A stretch of 64,000 nt of DNA, taken from assembly GCA_022266195.1 (NCBI GenBank), contig WHVY01000003.1, forward strand, positions 8,308,001 through 8,372,000, written 5' to 3'. The stretch is from Tetranychus cinnabarinus (lineage: Eukaryota > Arthropoda > Arachnida > Trombidiformes > Tetranychidae). The translations under genes were made by a program, and so were the position numbers. Of this stretch, positions 32,348 to 45,700 are shown one piece after another (position 1 is the first letter of the stretch; the number at the start of each line of letters is the position of its first letter). The notes under the pieces were generated by a model. That model saw nothing but the letters and a program-made list of their open reading frames with translations, did not search any database and was not told the origin of the DNA.

Positions 32348-33321
32348 TGAAGGGTAGAGTTACCCAAGAACAATCCCATTAATCATTTTGTTTAATTTCA
32401 TTTGTTTAGCTTTAAAGCTTTATCTTTCTTTTCTTTAAAATTTGGTATAATCATAAAATTGGTTTTTGTAATTTTGTATTAATCCCTAGCAATGACATCA
32501 TAAGATTGTTTACTGTTGTCACAGAGATGGTGACCATAGCTTTGAAGCTTACACAATTCTTCCTTTTCCTTATTCTATTGTTCCTTCCTTCCGTTACAAA
32601 TCATATATAAGGGGTTAATTGATTTCAGTTTAATTGTCTTATAATTGTCTTTTCTGAACCTAATAATTCTGTTAAATGTGATAATCTCTCTTCTTGAGTT
32701 ACACAGTTTCTGGTTATAAAACCTTTTTCTTCATCTAATTCAGTTTTTATGTTTAAATAAATTTGGTTAATTTTCTAGTTTTAAAACTTCCAATTGTGCT
32801 TCTAATTCTCCTTTATTTGTGCTACTTGAGACTTAAGTCTAATCGTCCTGTTCGATAAAATTCAAGTGATGCTAGAGCTGAAAGCTATCGAGTTAGTCGT
32901 GATAATTTTGATACTTTGGGTCGAGATAGAAGCCTCTGAGTTAAGCTTATTTTGGTTCCAGTTTGGTGACTATTCTGTCTAAAGCTTTCAAGCTAATCTT
33001 GCAACAGTTCATCTTGCTTTCTAAAGCTAATAAAGTTCAAGTCTTGTGACTGTCCAGTTTAAACATTCCTGTCCTAAGACAACATTTTCCAGTTTGACCA
33101 GATTTGTGGTTTGTGGTTTCTGCTAATCCTAGCTTAGAAATTCTACCTTTTGTTTGACTTTGACTCAATAGTTTTGAAACTGTGATCCTAAAAGAACCTG
33201 AATATTCAGGATTTGAAGGGCTGAATAAATCTTCTGAGTTTGCTGCTGAATTCAACTTTAATTGTGATTAAATTTAATTGTGTTCGCGTTTTTTAAACGA
33301 TTAAGAAATTGTAACCTTTCA
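32348..33321 (+). repeat. 3' LTR (974 bp)
   Basis: Same length and ends as the 5' LTR (offset 10245). It is followed by AATG and then by protease intron sequence. Its last 40 bases form an open frame that continues through the intron remnant into protease exon 3, but without an in-frame ATG. Confidence 0.96.
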
Positions 33322-33362
33322 AATGATTCTATATTTTGGATTTTCTCTTTAATTTTCATCAG

Positions 33363-34258
33363 ATTCTATGATCATGTTGGTTCGACGCAATATGGTTTAT
33401 GCGGTGGTTCATTGATTGATCATCAGCACATAATCACAGCAGCTCATTGTGTCCACGATGCATCTGGTAATCCAAGGAATGTTGACGCTGTCCATGTTTA
33501 TCTAGGAGCTCATAATTTATATCATCTTCCGAAGGTTCGCCGTGTGGAGAAATTTATCCTTCCAAAAAATTACAACTTCGCTCGACCGGTTCACAATGAC
33601 TTTGCCATTCTCAAATTAGTCAAACCAGTTAAATTCAATGACAAAATATCTCCCATTTGTATACCCAAAAGTGATGACGAACCATATCGTAAATTGAGGG
33701 TTGCAGGATGGGGTCATTTAGGTCCAAACCAGAAAACAGCAAAAACATTACAGCATGTTGACGTTTACCATGTTAGAAGTAAGTTGTTTGAAATTTAATC
33801 CCATGAGTACTTTTGATACAATAGACTGGAAGAATCCATCAGACGATTTTATAAACCGTAATTCATAAGAAACACTGTGAAGAGAAAAGAAAATCATTAA
33901 TATAATTTGTTTTTTCACCTTTTTAGATAGCAAATGTTACGAGATGGTTAAAGATTATATTTACTCAAATTATGCTATTGTACGACGGAATCCGGAAAAA
34001 TACAAGATCCCGCCTATCCATGAAAATCACATGTGTGCTGTTGATGGTAACACTGGTGGTGATGCTTGCCAAGGCGATTCTGGTGGTCCTTTGATGTATT
34101 TAAATCCAAACAATAATCGTTTCTATTTGATTGCACTTGTCTCTGGTGCCTATGATCAATGTGGAGATAAACATACTCCTGGATTTTATACGCTGGTTCG
34201 TAATTTTAGGTACATGATAAGAGATTTGGCGCCGCATAGTCACATTTGCCATTATTAG
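33363..34258 (+). pseudogene. Serine protease copy lacking exons 1-2
   Basis: Exons 33363-33778 and 33927-34258 encode the same residues as exons 3-4 of the intact gene, including the catalytic His, Asp and Ser and the S1-pocket Asp. The signal peptide, pro-region and activation site are absent: the upstream homology ends inside intron 2 and is split by the LTR element. If transcribed from the 3' LTR, the product would lack secretion and zymogen activation. The reading frame is undamaged, which shows that the duplication is recent rather than that the copy is functional. Confidence 0.9.
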
Positions 34259-35466
34259 TCTGTTCAATTTAATAATTAATTGTTTGTACAGTAGCTAGTT
34301 GATTACAATATTATTGATTGAGAAGCACAAAAGTAAATAATAAAATTAACAATTTCACAAACTGGATGATCAAGAAGAGGTAAAACAATGCTTAATGAAA
34401 ATGCAGCAAAAATCTGGTTGCATCAGCTGTTTACCCACAAAATTACCTTCTCTCTTATTGTGCGACATTCAAATTTGATTATCATCATTTGTGTTGATAA
34501 ACTCTGTTAATTTTGAATAATAGTCAAGTAATTCTAGACTAATTATATTATATGTGTATATTTATTGTAACCATTATAATTAAAATTATTGATCGCGTTT
34601 TTTATACCTTATTCCGTTTCTCCTGCTCAACGCTCCGTTTTAAACCAATTTGTTTTCACCCAATTAAAGGATTATTTGAATTAACTGAGCTTTTTGTACG
34701 ATTATTATCATCGTCATTAAGAATAGTCATTTTCAATTGAATATATTATCTTGTGCTGCAGATGGATTGATTACTCAAATCAATGAACCATGTTACCACA
34801 AATTGTTTCATTTTCTTATTTTTTGTTGAAATTATTTCCGATTCTTATTTAATTACTAACTGATTACTACTTGAATTTGTCAATATGATAAACTTGAAAA
34901 TGATTGTGATTATTCTACAAATAATGTTGAAGTAAATCAAACTTTAGGGTCGTTTCGTAAACAATTGGTAAACCTGTTCATTACCATTATAATCGCAGAA
35001 GTTGGACGCATTATGCAGTCAAGTATTTGGAAACATAAACAATCAATAATCGGCTGTAATAATCAATCCAATTGTTACAAGTTTAATAAGATATAATAAC
35101 ACTTGATATTATTTTTTGGAGGACAATGAATTTGTCTTGCTTTTCAATCAATTAAAGTCTAGGAACAATTCATTATTTCTAGATCATTATTTAAGATTCA
35201 ATCAATTATGGATCACAATTTTCTCATTGCCTGATTAATCTCATCAATAAAACCACATTAAAATGTTGTATAATATCTATTTTGATAAACAAAAGGAGAA
35301 AAATCAACATTGCTTGCTGAGATATGCCTTTTGCATGTAATTTATTATTTTAAAGAGGATAATCTAGAAAACAAAAGTATTTCTAAGCGATAAATACCAT
35401 TAATCATGATTGTAATCACAATTGATGGCTTACCATCCAAAGGGGAAGAATAAAAGTCTCGACTCT
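34259..35466. other. Intergenic, copy B
   Basis: Repeat of 15712-16919. AATAAA at 34339-34344 follows the protease copy. TTTATT at 35341-35346 could be the minus-strand polyadenylation signal of NDUFB5. Confidence 0.7.
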
Positions 35467-36161
35467 CTATTTTTTATCAAATGGATTACTTGACAAAAAT
35501 TTTTTGGGTTCGCTAACTCCTGGGAAATCAGGTGCAGGGTCTGGTTGTGTAAGATGGTAACCAAATGGTGGACCTTGAATAAGAGCTTCCTCATCAAACC
35601 GTTGTCTATCAGAAAGCATAATTCTGCTCGGAGCTTGATCAATTGGCACATAAAACCAAGACGCTGAATCTTGCTTTTTCCTCATAATATTTTCAATCCT
35701 ATCCTTGAATCTGTACATAAATTCCTCCTCTCGATCCAGGTAATGTTCAGTGAGATGCCTCTCATAATGCACTCTGTAATCACCATATAAATGCTTTGCA
35801 AGAAATCGTCTAATAGGGTGCCTTTCATATTCCCAATATTGAGGTTCATAACCTTCTGGTATATCAGCAAGCTCAGCTGGCGCTGTTGACAAAAAAAGAG
35901 CACAAAACACAATTGTCAATGATAATTATAATGAAACTGAAATGATGACTTACCATGGGTCAAATTGACATAAATGATAATGGGAAAAGAGGTCAAAATT
36001 CCAATCCAAGCATAAAAATGGATCATATCCATTGTCTTGTACCAATTAAAACTAGTGCCTTCAATAGGCATGTTACGTCCATGGGAAAGTCTACCAAATG
36101 TTTTCATGACCGATAAAGGAGGTCGAACAAAAGATGAAGCCAATTTACTAAAGATCGACAT
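35467..36161 (-). CDS. NDUFB5: NADH dehydrogenase [ubiquinone] 1 beta subunit 5 (complex I SGDH)
   Basis: An accessory subunit of mitochondrial complex I in the inner membrane. Exon 1 (36161 to 35954) starts at ATG and encodes a basic, Ser-rich presequence (FSKLASSFVRPPLSVMKTF) and one membrane span (FYAWIGILTSFPIIIYVNL), ending CATG|gtaagt. Exon 2 (35882 to 35467) continues in phase with AELADIPEGYEPQYWEYERH, the signature of the family, to a charged C-terminus. The total is 207 residues, close to the usual size (about 190). It diverges from the chitin deacetylase first exon over 383 bp. Exon 2 is duplicated at 16920-17335; this copy is the only complete one here, so it is the likely functional gene. 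Confidence 0.92.
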
Positions 36162-36544
36162 AATTAATCTAAGTCAATCAAAAGACCAGAAAAAAAACAA
36201 TACAAACAAAAACAAATTCAATAATTAAACTTTAATTTGTAAAGAGCAACATCTCAAGGATAACCAAAACCTTGAGACGAAACATCTGACAATAGTTGAA
36301 AAATATACCGCTAGATGGAGCAGCCACAGAATTAAATAAAAAAAAAATTTGATTTAAAATAAAAAATTCTTGAGAGAGAAAAAAATGGACGAAAGAAAGT
36401 TCAGTTTTGAGAAGCAACAGTTTCACAAAGTTTGCCGATGCAAATGAACCAAATTTTCAATTGTAACCAGTGAAAGTAACAATGAATAACTAACAACATA
36501 GTAACACATTAACAGTTGATTAAGGTAGTTAAAAGACTGAAAAG
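36162..36544. promoter_or_regulatory. Shared upstream region of NDUFB5 and the chitin deacetylase
   Basis: The 383 bp separates two divergent start codons and should hold both core promoters and 5' UTRs. I see no clear TATA box, only A-rich tracts. Confidence 0.45.
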
Positions 36545-36767
36545 ATGATTTATCAACAACTCATCATCTCCATTAGTTTACTGTGTTGTTGCCATTTGAC
36601 TACAAGTGAAACCAACAAATTTATTGAACCACAGGAAAATCATGGAAACCAAAAGGATATTAATGTTCTAGTCAACAATTTGTCTCATTTAAGGGAACCA
36701 GCTTTACCTTCCTCAACAAATCATCTAAAGGATTGTAATCATCGCAGCAAAAGGTCAACTTTGTCAA
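36545..36767 (+). CDS. Signal-peptide exon, probably exon 1 of the chitin deacetylase
   Basis: An ATG frame opens with a clear signal peptide (MIYQQLIISISLLCCCHL, then TTSETN), followed by a polar segment with a basic HRSKR site, and ends TCA A|gtaagt. The exon is in phase 1. The chitin deacetylase exon at 53900 needs exactly one leading base and lacks its own signal peptide, so the two fit: the joined codon gives Asn. Its promoter is shared with NDUFB5. Unseen small exons in the 17 kb between them, or a different gene, are possible. Confidence 0.62.
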
Positions 36768-39700
36768 GTAAGTCAACCCTTAAACATTTTTACATCTGAT
36801 TTTCAAAGGACAACCAACAGATCGACTAATTAGCCTTATATCAGCCAATTCGAGTCATTTATCTAACAAAATTTTTTGAAATTTGATCTAAATGGGCATC
36901 CGAATCAACTAGTCTTGACAATTCTGGTAATTCAAGTTAAATATGAACTTTGCTTGTCTCAACTCGACTTTCACCCAATTCATGGTTTACCAAGCTTTAA
37001 CATTGATATTAAATCAATTTTTCGCTCAAATTTTACCTTAAAATTGACCCTCAAAATAGACACAGATAGCTCATAATAATGCAGTTTGATCTTGATTTGT
37101 TATATTTTTTGCATTCCAATAAATAGATCAGATTCTCATTTAATTCAAGCCAGAAATTATCATTATTATTACATTTCATCTTCGTTCATCATATTATTCA
37201 AATGATAATCATTTGTTTTCTTGTTTCTTTCAATCATCTCAATTACATTTACCTTAGTACATCAATCAATTGTTATCCAGTAGCAATTGATGTGACCATT
37301 AAAAGTAATCACAATGCAAACGTTTCAATATTATAACCATTTGTTAGGCTTCATCTTTATCTCCCATCCTAATCAACATGATAAACAGCAGAATTTCAGT
37401 AAACATCTAAATTGAACGGAAGAACCAACAATTTGAAACAACAAATGATGAGTATCAAGATTAACAATTGTAATATTAGTAGAGAAACAAAAAAAAGATT
37501 GATTGACCAAATTAAAGTTGATCAACCATTAATCTGTCCAAATAATGTATAAACATAGCATCTCAAGTAACCAGAAAAGCTACAAACAAAACTGGGTTCA
37601 AACCCAAAAGTGTAAAATTATCATCAGTGTTGTCCAAATAATGCTAATCCACTTTTTTATATTGAACCATTAATCCGATCAAACAGTCAATTTACCATGA
37701 ATCAAGTGTTAATCAGTTGACTTTATTATTTTAATATCATCATGTTAATATCATTATTGATTGTTAAAAATAGATTTACATATCAATCTATTTTCACATC
37801 ATTAATGTTATTAATATCAATTCAAGTACAATGTTTTTTTTCATATCCATTCCCAATCATCACATTCAATCAACGTTATCATTGGAAACATTTGTCTATC
37901 AATTGTTGTGATACAATTACAATTTGCAACCAAACAATGAACTTGATTGCCAATTTTTTATATAAGAGACTGTTTTTTTTATTGCCAATTTTAAGGTTTG
38001 AAACAATTCAAATAATTAACAATTATTTGATTCACTAGCCTGTAAATTGCAAGATTGAAATTTTTACCCTTTTGGCTCAACAACCAAAATACTGATCAAT
38101 ATTAATAATTAATAGCTGGTTAATGAGAGCAAAGAAAGTTTAATGAAAAGCAAAATAGTTTATTGATTATTGTTTTGCTATCAACTTTTCAATATTGAAT
38201 TTCATAAAAGCTCAGTAACACCCTTGAGCTTGTAACCTCATGATTATGTAAAGATTTGAAAAAGAAAATATCATTTTTCGGAAAAAAACATTGAAGGAGT
38301 GTTGGTCAATTAATGTTGACCAATCAACACCCACTAGTCACACTTTGGGTGCAACAATCGAAACATTGTTAACGAAAGTATCGAATTTCGAGAAATGGCC
38401 AAAAAGTGAAACTATTCATGTTCAGTCTGAATCATTTCCATCTCATTGACCAATCCAAATGTCTTTTTCCCAAACAATGTTACCAGAAAAAAGAAGGAAA
38501 AGTGGTTTGGACGAAAAATTGGTTTATTGAATCAACTTGATTCGTTGTAAACGGAACCGAATGAAGCACCAATTTTGACCTGATGATGTCTGATGATTAA
38601 AGATGAAGATAATGAGTAATCTTTATCATCTTCATCATTATGGGCTTAAATGGCGAAAACGTTTTTTACCAATTACTTTTTTCCAAATGAATTGTTAGAT
38701 TGAATGAAACGATTGATTCTTAATATCATATTTTGACCATTTTCATTACTCTTAAATTAAAATGTTGATTATTTTACTTGAATCAACAATGGAATCTTTG
38801 AAACGATATTTTCAGAATCCAGATTGAAATTGGAAAAGAAGATGAATTTAGATCATTTCTTGGTTGGTGATTAAATCAGTTTTACCATCAACTTTAATTA
38901 ATCGGAAGTTATTAACATTTCTCAGCTTTTACCTTTCATTGATTTTACCTTTACATCAACTTTCAATATTAGTTGCAATGAAACAACTAAAGCAAGTTGA
39001 AACAATTAAAGATTATCATTTGATTGATTCCTTAATCCTTGTAATCGGATAATCATCAATAACTTTAATTAAATAAACTTTCGATCGTTTGTAAATTGAA
39101 TTGAAATCAATAATCAATATTTAATATTCATTTATTGAAATTTCCGTTTTTTCTCCATTCAATTCCAATCAATTTTATTTACTTTTCATGAATATATTTT
39201 GCTAATTGAAATGATTATTCAAATATGAATATGAATCAATTTATGAGCCTCAATTGATTAACCAATTGACCAACAAATTGACAAATGATTGTTGATTCAT
39301 GATCAGTAGCCCAGCCTTGGTTGACCTCTTGATTAACTTTTTCACTCTCATTTAGATTGTTGTTTAAAAGAAAGAAATTATTTTGTTGTTGTTTTCATGA
39401 ATAGGAACACACAATTTCACCCAAATCAAGGTGAATTAAGGTGAATTAAGGTAAATTTGTTTTCTCCTTTTCATCATTATTGTTATGATTAAATGAAACA
39501 TTTAGATTGAAATCGTTTGCAATCAAAAAATGAGAGAAAAGGTTATTTCTTTTTATAAGGAATTAAGGAAGTTAAATTGCTTTACAACAATTGATTAAAA
39601 TCTAGTTGATTAACAACAAATCATTTGTTCTTTGAAACCATCAAATTCAAGTTTCTTGGACTATGAAGATACGTTCATGGTTCATGGCTAGAAGTTCATT

Positions 39701-42700
39701 AAGTTTGAGCAAATTAGAAAAAATTATTTTCTCGATTCAACTTTTATTTACAAAATTAACAGTTTGCTTTCAATACAATTAACTGTGATGATGGCAATGA
39801 ATTGATTTACTTCGATTTGTCAACTTTCTTCTGAAATGATTGATAACATTGTCAAATTGAATTAAACTTTTATTGTGATTCAGTGTTTGGTTAAAGCTGT
39901 AACAATTGTAACAATCAACTTTGCTCAATTGCTCTCCTTGATAACCCTGCATATCAACTAATCAATTACCAAACCTGAGTTTTGCATATCAAAATTGATT
40001 GAACACACAATTAAACCAAACGCATTCAAATCAATTTCTAGTTTCAAATTGTTCCTCTTTAGTCAAACCTTTCAAATCAATTTATAGATTTAATCAATAA
40101 ACGAACAACAGAATTTTGGAAACTTTGACAATTTGAATTCAGAATTGAAATTAAATTGTGAAAAGTCTCAAATTTATTCAAATTTCTGATCAAAATTTTC
40201 TTCGAAATATTGATCTTTGAGATAAAAAACACTTCCATTGACATTGACCTTTCCTTAGCCAATAAAAATAGTGTTTAATGATTTATTGTTTGCTAAATAA
40301 TTAGATGATTTACCGTCAATTGTTGGTCTAATGGAACCTTAATCATTCCAACAATTAAGGTCGCCACTAGAGAAATGTCTTTATTTTTGACAAAATATTA
40401 TGCGAATGCAATGATATATTAATAATGTTTAAACAACAATACGGTAACACTTAAAATGGACAATTAAAATTGTAGCAAAAATATTTACTTTAAATTTTGT
40501 GATAAGTAAAAGCCATTTAGATGATTAAATGAAATGATTAATAACATTGTTTGATCGCCATCAATTGTAACCTGTCAATGAATACAACAATTCAACTTGA
40601 GAGACAAAAATTATGAGTTGAACTACATTGTTAATCAGATCGTTTTTTTTGTTTGATTGCTTGTTGACCGGAAATTTCACTGTTTAAACAAACGCTAATA
40701 GGCGCACCTTTATTGCAACTGATTTACATAATGATTCAAGATCATCAAATTGTAATGACCATCAACCTTTAAACAATCGTTCTGTGTTACCCTTTTGCGC
40801 TCTTGTCTGTTAACATTCAAAATGTCTTCTTGTTTACACTTTCATGTTCATCTTTTATCCTCATCATTGTGTTTGCCTCTTCAATAATCATGATAATCAA
40901 ATGAGAATTTTAATCTGATCATTGTGATAACAGAAAATATAATAACGCATAAAGTGCGCTCACTTTTAATGCCTGTTTACCCGTTAACTTTCAACAATCA
41001 AACCATTTTTAATGATCAAGGGCAAGTTTACTTTTTTACGTATGAATATTAAAGGTGATCCTTAAGGTGTTTCACCGATTGTTATCATGATACAACTTTT
41101 ATCCAACCTTAAATCATCTTAATTGATCAATAATCATTAATTGTAAAATGGGTAAACATTCAATCGGCGCAATTTGTATTCATCTTGTCCAAGTCAATGT
41201 GGTTTGCTGATTGTCTTCAAGTTGACTTTCACTTTGATTTTGACATTTTTTTGATGAAACGATTAATGGTTTATAATTAGACGATAAATCCAACAATTTA
41301 TTTTCCGTTTATTGTTATTGCCGTATTTGACCAGTTCCGTTGATAACCCAGATTATTTAATTCATTTGTTTTCTTAATAAATCAACTTGTTTTGCTGCTA
41401 AAGGCTCATTTTATCAGGATTTACTTGAATCACGAAATTGCTTTTCATTTGGCGATCCAATGATAAACTTAACTGCAAAAGTGAAAGTTAAGAAGGTAAT
41501 TCCAATGAATTCAATCTTTTCATAACCACAATTATGTTCATTTTATCATTATTTTTCATCAACTGGACTGATGAGATTTAAATTGGCTTTAAGGTTAATC
41601 AGAAAATGGTGAAAATGTTTCATTTTTAATCACAATTTTTAGGATCCGTAAATTTGTGTAATCAACTTTTCTGCATAAAATTGCAATCAAATTGAAATGA
41701 AAGCAAACCTATGAAATTATGTGACTAAATTTGTGCCATTTAAGATTTTAAAAAGCCATTAAATATTGAATCATTTCATTTTGGTTGAAAGTTGAGAACA
41801 GTTTAGCAATTATTAGAGCAAAATGTTTCCTTTCGTTTTTTTCGCGTCAGGTTATTATGAATATTTAATATTAAACGGTCTCCATTAACACCACCATCAT
41901 GTAAACAGTTTAAATACACGGAAGACAATCAGTTCAATTCCGATGAGATCGACCTAGAGAAAGTTGAAAAACAAATATCATCTTCATCATGTTTTAGGCG
42001 ATTCAACTGTTAACCATTGTAAACCGTTATTGCAATCCAACAGCTTGAAAAAATGTTTTCTTGGTTATCTCCATTCCCGTTGTTATCGTTTTCATTTTGT
42101 ACAACGAAAACATCACCAAAACCATCATTTTTGTCAACTACCGACTACTTGCAGCACGTAACTGAAGGCAACAGAAGCAACTGTCCACTTTAATTACAAC
42201 GTTCAACTAAGGAAACTATTAACATTCAACAGATTTACAGGTCGTTGAAACCATTTGAACACTCAATCTTTACCATGATGAACTATCATCAAGTGTAAAC
42301 TAATGTAATTCAATTAAATAATTGAGCTAAATACATTTATCAATTAGCTATTGTCAGGATTAATGTTCATGTTTGACATCTGATGATTACAGGTTGTTAG
42401 ATCATTTTAATCCTCTCAGTTGAATCTCGACCAATGGCCAACAGCTATTACCAGTTGACCAGAAAGCGCAATATACACAGCGAATAGAACCGTCAATCAA
42501 ACATGAAGAATAGGTTAAGATCAAAAGCATCCAAGTCTATTAAGTGCCAAATTGTTCGAGATTTGACTTGACCAAAGATTAATAAGTTGATGAAAAACGA
42601 TAAAACTTGAACCAAACGAAACCAATGGAAACCAGAAAAAGCTGTTGGAAACCTTTAACCAAAGCTGTAAATTTTGACACTTTGAACTGATTAATGATGA

Positions 42701-45700
42701 TTTAAGGAGAAAAGAAGATTGTCAATGTTATTAGACAGCTGGAAATATAATTAACACATATTTAAATTAAATAACAATAAGATCATTACGGTAATAAGCG
42801 TCTAAATATAAACCCGAATCTCATATTTAAAATCAAAGTCAGACATGTTTGCCTGCCTTTTGCGCCTGTCTTTTAATGATGGTTGTAAAGAGCGGGAAAT
42901 TTGCCTCCGGTATTAATGAACATTAAAGTTGACAATTAGACAGGCTTTATTATTATTATATTTTTGCAAAGATGCAGATAAGTAATCAAGGCCAACCTTT
43001 AACCCATTAATCGTGAATCCTTTTTAAATCCGTGTTCATCAAGACAAATGTGGTTTTCATAATTATTGTGTTTATTTTTCAGTGTTTAATGAGACCAGTC
43101 AAGTTTAACATTACAATTGTCAACAATTTGTGTCATTATTAAGGAAACAGTTGCACTTATTTCTCACCTTTCTTCTCGATCTTGTTTGTCTTGACTCATT
43201 TTCATCCACCTTTTCTTCATCATCTTCAAGCATCATCACTTCACCTTCTTGCATATTTACCAAATGACCATTTAATGATCATGTACCATCAACCTCCAGC
43301 TGATACCGACACAAACTCATGGGAATCCCTATTTCAATCATAAAGTGTCTGTAAACCCTTTAGGTTTTACTGCTTCAACCTTTTCTCTTCAATGTCCACT
43401 AAATTAAGGTGAAATTAAGCAATAATCATGATAATTTACAATTGATACAGAATATTAAATCACTATTCTATACCAGTTCCGTTTTAATGGACACAAACAA
43501 ATAAAACAAAACACACACCCGAATAGCGTTATTATTTAATGTTAATGCCTTTACCAGAATTGTTGTTGACCTGCTATTATTATCATTTAATAGTTGATCT
43601 GATTTTCAGCGTTTACTACTTTAATCCAGCAAAAAAAACAACTTATCATTCAATAGCAATATAAGGAAACATGAAATTAGACTGAAATGAAATTGTAAAA
43701 AAAAGAGATTCCATTTAATTAACATCACTAAATTATTGTCTGTAATGGTCAAAATTATTGATCATTTACACTTGAATTGACTCTTGACTTGACTATTGAT
43801 TTGCTTACGATTAAAATTGTGTATATCAAACAGTTAAACAACAATTTCGTGTCAACAAATATGATTGTATTCAAGATGAAAACGAGGACAATCAGCAAAT
43901 TGTTAACCTTAAACGCCCTTTCCTTCAGCCAAAATCAACAAGTGTGAATAAATTATTTCAAATAGTGACAACCTTTACAATATCTAATCACAATCTATTT
44001 TACACCAAACCATCAAATTGTCATTTAACCATAATTCAATGTTAAATGATCATCTACTTGAAACTGTAGACCAGAAAAAAAATAGTTACATTCAAATGAA
44101 AAGTCAACAATGTTTTATTGCCATTAGAATCTCATTATTAAACAAAATGACGCCAGTGATGATAGAAACTAAATTTAGTTTTCAATTGTTTATATCAAAT
44201 AGTAAAAAAATATGATTATAATAGGCATGCTAATATGGACAGGCTGTTAATTAATGTTAATTGGGATACAGAAACGGCAAAACAATTTTAGCTTTGAAAA
44301 CGCAATGAAAAACAAAACAAAATGGTTTTGAGTTAAATTAAGATTGTTTTTTTTGGAAGATTCATAAATGGTGACAAAAAATGGCTGAATACATGATGTT
44401 GGTGATGATGAGAACTGGAAACAAGGCTAACAGGAGGAAGTGAATGAATGATGAGCATGATAAACATGCAACTTTGTGTTTCAGTTGCAACCTTTTTGTT
44501 AACATTAAAATAATTAACTTTAATATTTTGTCACATAAATACAATTTAACGAGAAAAAAACGCGTAATTTCAAGTCTCTTTTGTTGTCCTACTAATTGGC
44601 CTTGATTGAAAAAAAGGCTTGATTGTTGTATCCAAAAGGCTATCTACGATTAAAGGTATTTTGCTTTGGTCCGAAGTAAGGTCAAGCTCTCTTTAAATAG
44701 ATTGTGTCTTTAAAGGTTCACTAATTGAATCTAAATTTGCTTTCTGCGTAATTTTAATTATCCAAGTGTTGAGCCTTTCCAACTGATTTGCCAGACAAAT
44801 TGATGATTTTACATTAAACATTTTCAACTGTTTAATGGATCACCTTTCGATTGATTTAACGTTTAAAATTGAATTGGAAACAAAAAAAGATGAAGCTTTC
44901 AATTTGATTGCTGCAGGTTTATTTAAGACTGGCCAGTTGATGATCCTCTTTATTGTTTAATTGTCCAGTTATTCAATTAAGAAGCAAATGATTTAGATCA
45001 TCATCTTTCGTTCATTTGACTGTTTGTTTTGGCTTGTTGTGGTTGCAAGTTAATTGGTTTTAAATCTTATTCATTTGATTCTTGTTGTTTATTATCATGA
45101 TAACTAACTGGATTCAGCTATTCCAATCAAAGTAACCAACTCTTTCTTTAGCTTTGCTTTGTCAGCTGCTTTTTTTAAACATCAACTTGTTTCAATTAAA
45201 TGATAATCATATTGCGAGTGGAAGCTTGTTTTGATTGTAATCTTTGATTCCAACATTGTTTTTGTCTTTACATTTGAGATTCATTTTCATTTCTTATTCA
45301 CACAAAGAGAAACTTGAAACAATTTAAAGACTTTCACTCTCTCATCGTCCAGTTTCATTGGTCCAGTTGTGACAATACGCACAGCAATTGCACTAATCAG
45401 CTTCACAATTGTATGCTTTTAGTAAGCATAGCACGAATCTTGACTCAGGTAAACTATCCTTAAACATTATCCGACTATCCGGAAGGGTGTGAAGAGATAC
45501 ATTTCTTCCCAAGGAATGACCGGAAGAAATAATGTTTTCCTTTCCTTTTCTCAACTTTTCCTTCTTCAACCTTTTTAAAGAAAAGTTGACAACACAATTG
45601 ACCAAAGTAAAAAGCATTCCATTCAAATGTTGACAAGTGAACAAAAGTTGATGATGACGATGATCAATTTCAGCATGAATATGAATAAACCAGATTGTTA

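Larger units (their letters stand above)
22103..33321 (+). mobile_element. Complete Ty3/gypsy LTR retrotransposon with long 3' extension
   Basis: The 11.2 kb element has 974-bp LTRs that look identical, TG..CA ends, a 4-bp target duplication AATG, a tRNA-Arg-type primer binding site, a polypurine tract and one uninterrupted ORF. The domain order protease-RT-RNase H-integrase is that of Ty3/gypsy (Metaviridae). It is longer than most gypsy elements (5-8 kb) because of about 3.5 kb after integrase. It sits in the sense direction within protease intron 2 of duplication copy B, 41 bases before exon 3. The intact ORF and matching LTRs imply recent, perhaps ongoing, activity. Confidence 0.97.
33322..35932. 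repeat. Segmental duplication, copy B, right part
   Basis: It matches 14775-17381 plus four bases after the MITE. It carries protease exons 3-4, the intergenic DNA and NDUFB5 exon 2, and continues into the intact NDUFB5 intron, where copy A breaks off. Confidence 0.95.

Noticed and set aside
37593..37606. GGGTTCAAACCC, resembling a tRNA T-arm
   Set aside because: No D-arm, anticodon arm or acceptor stem can be paired upstream; it is a chance palindrome.
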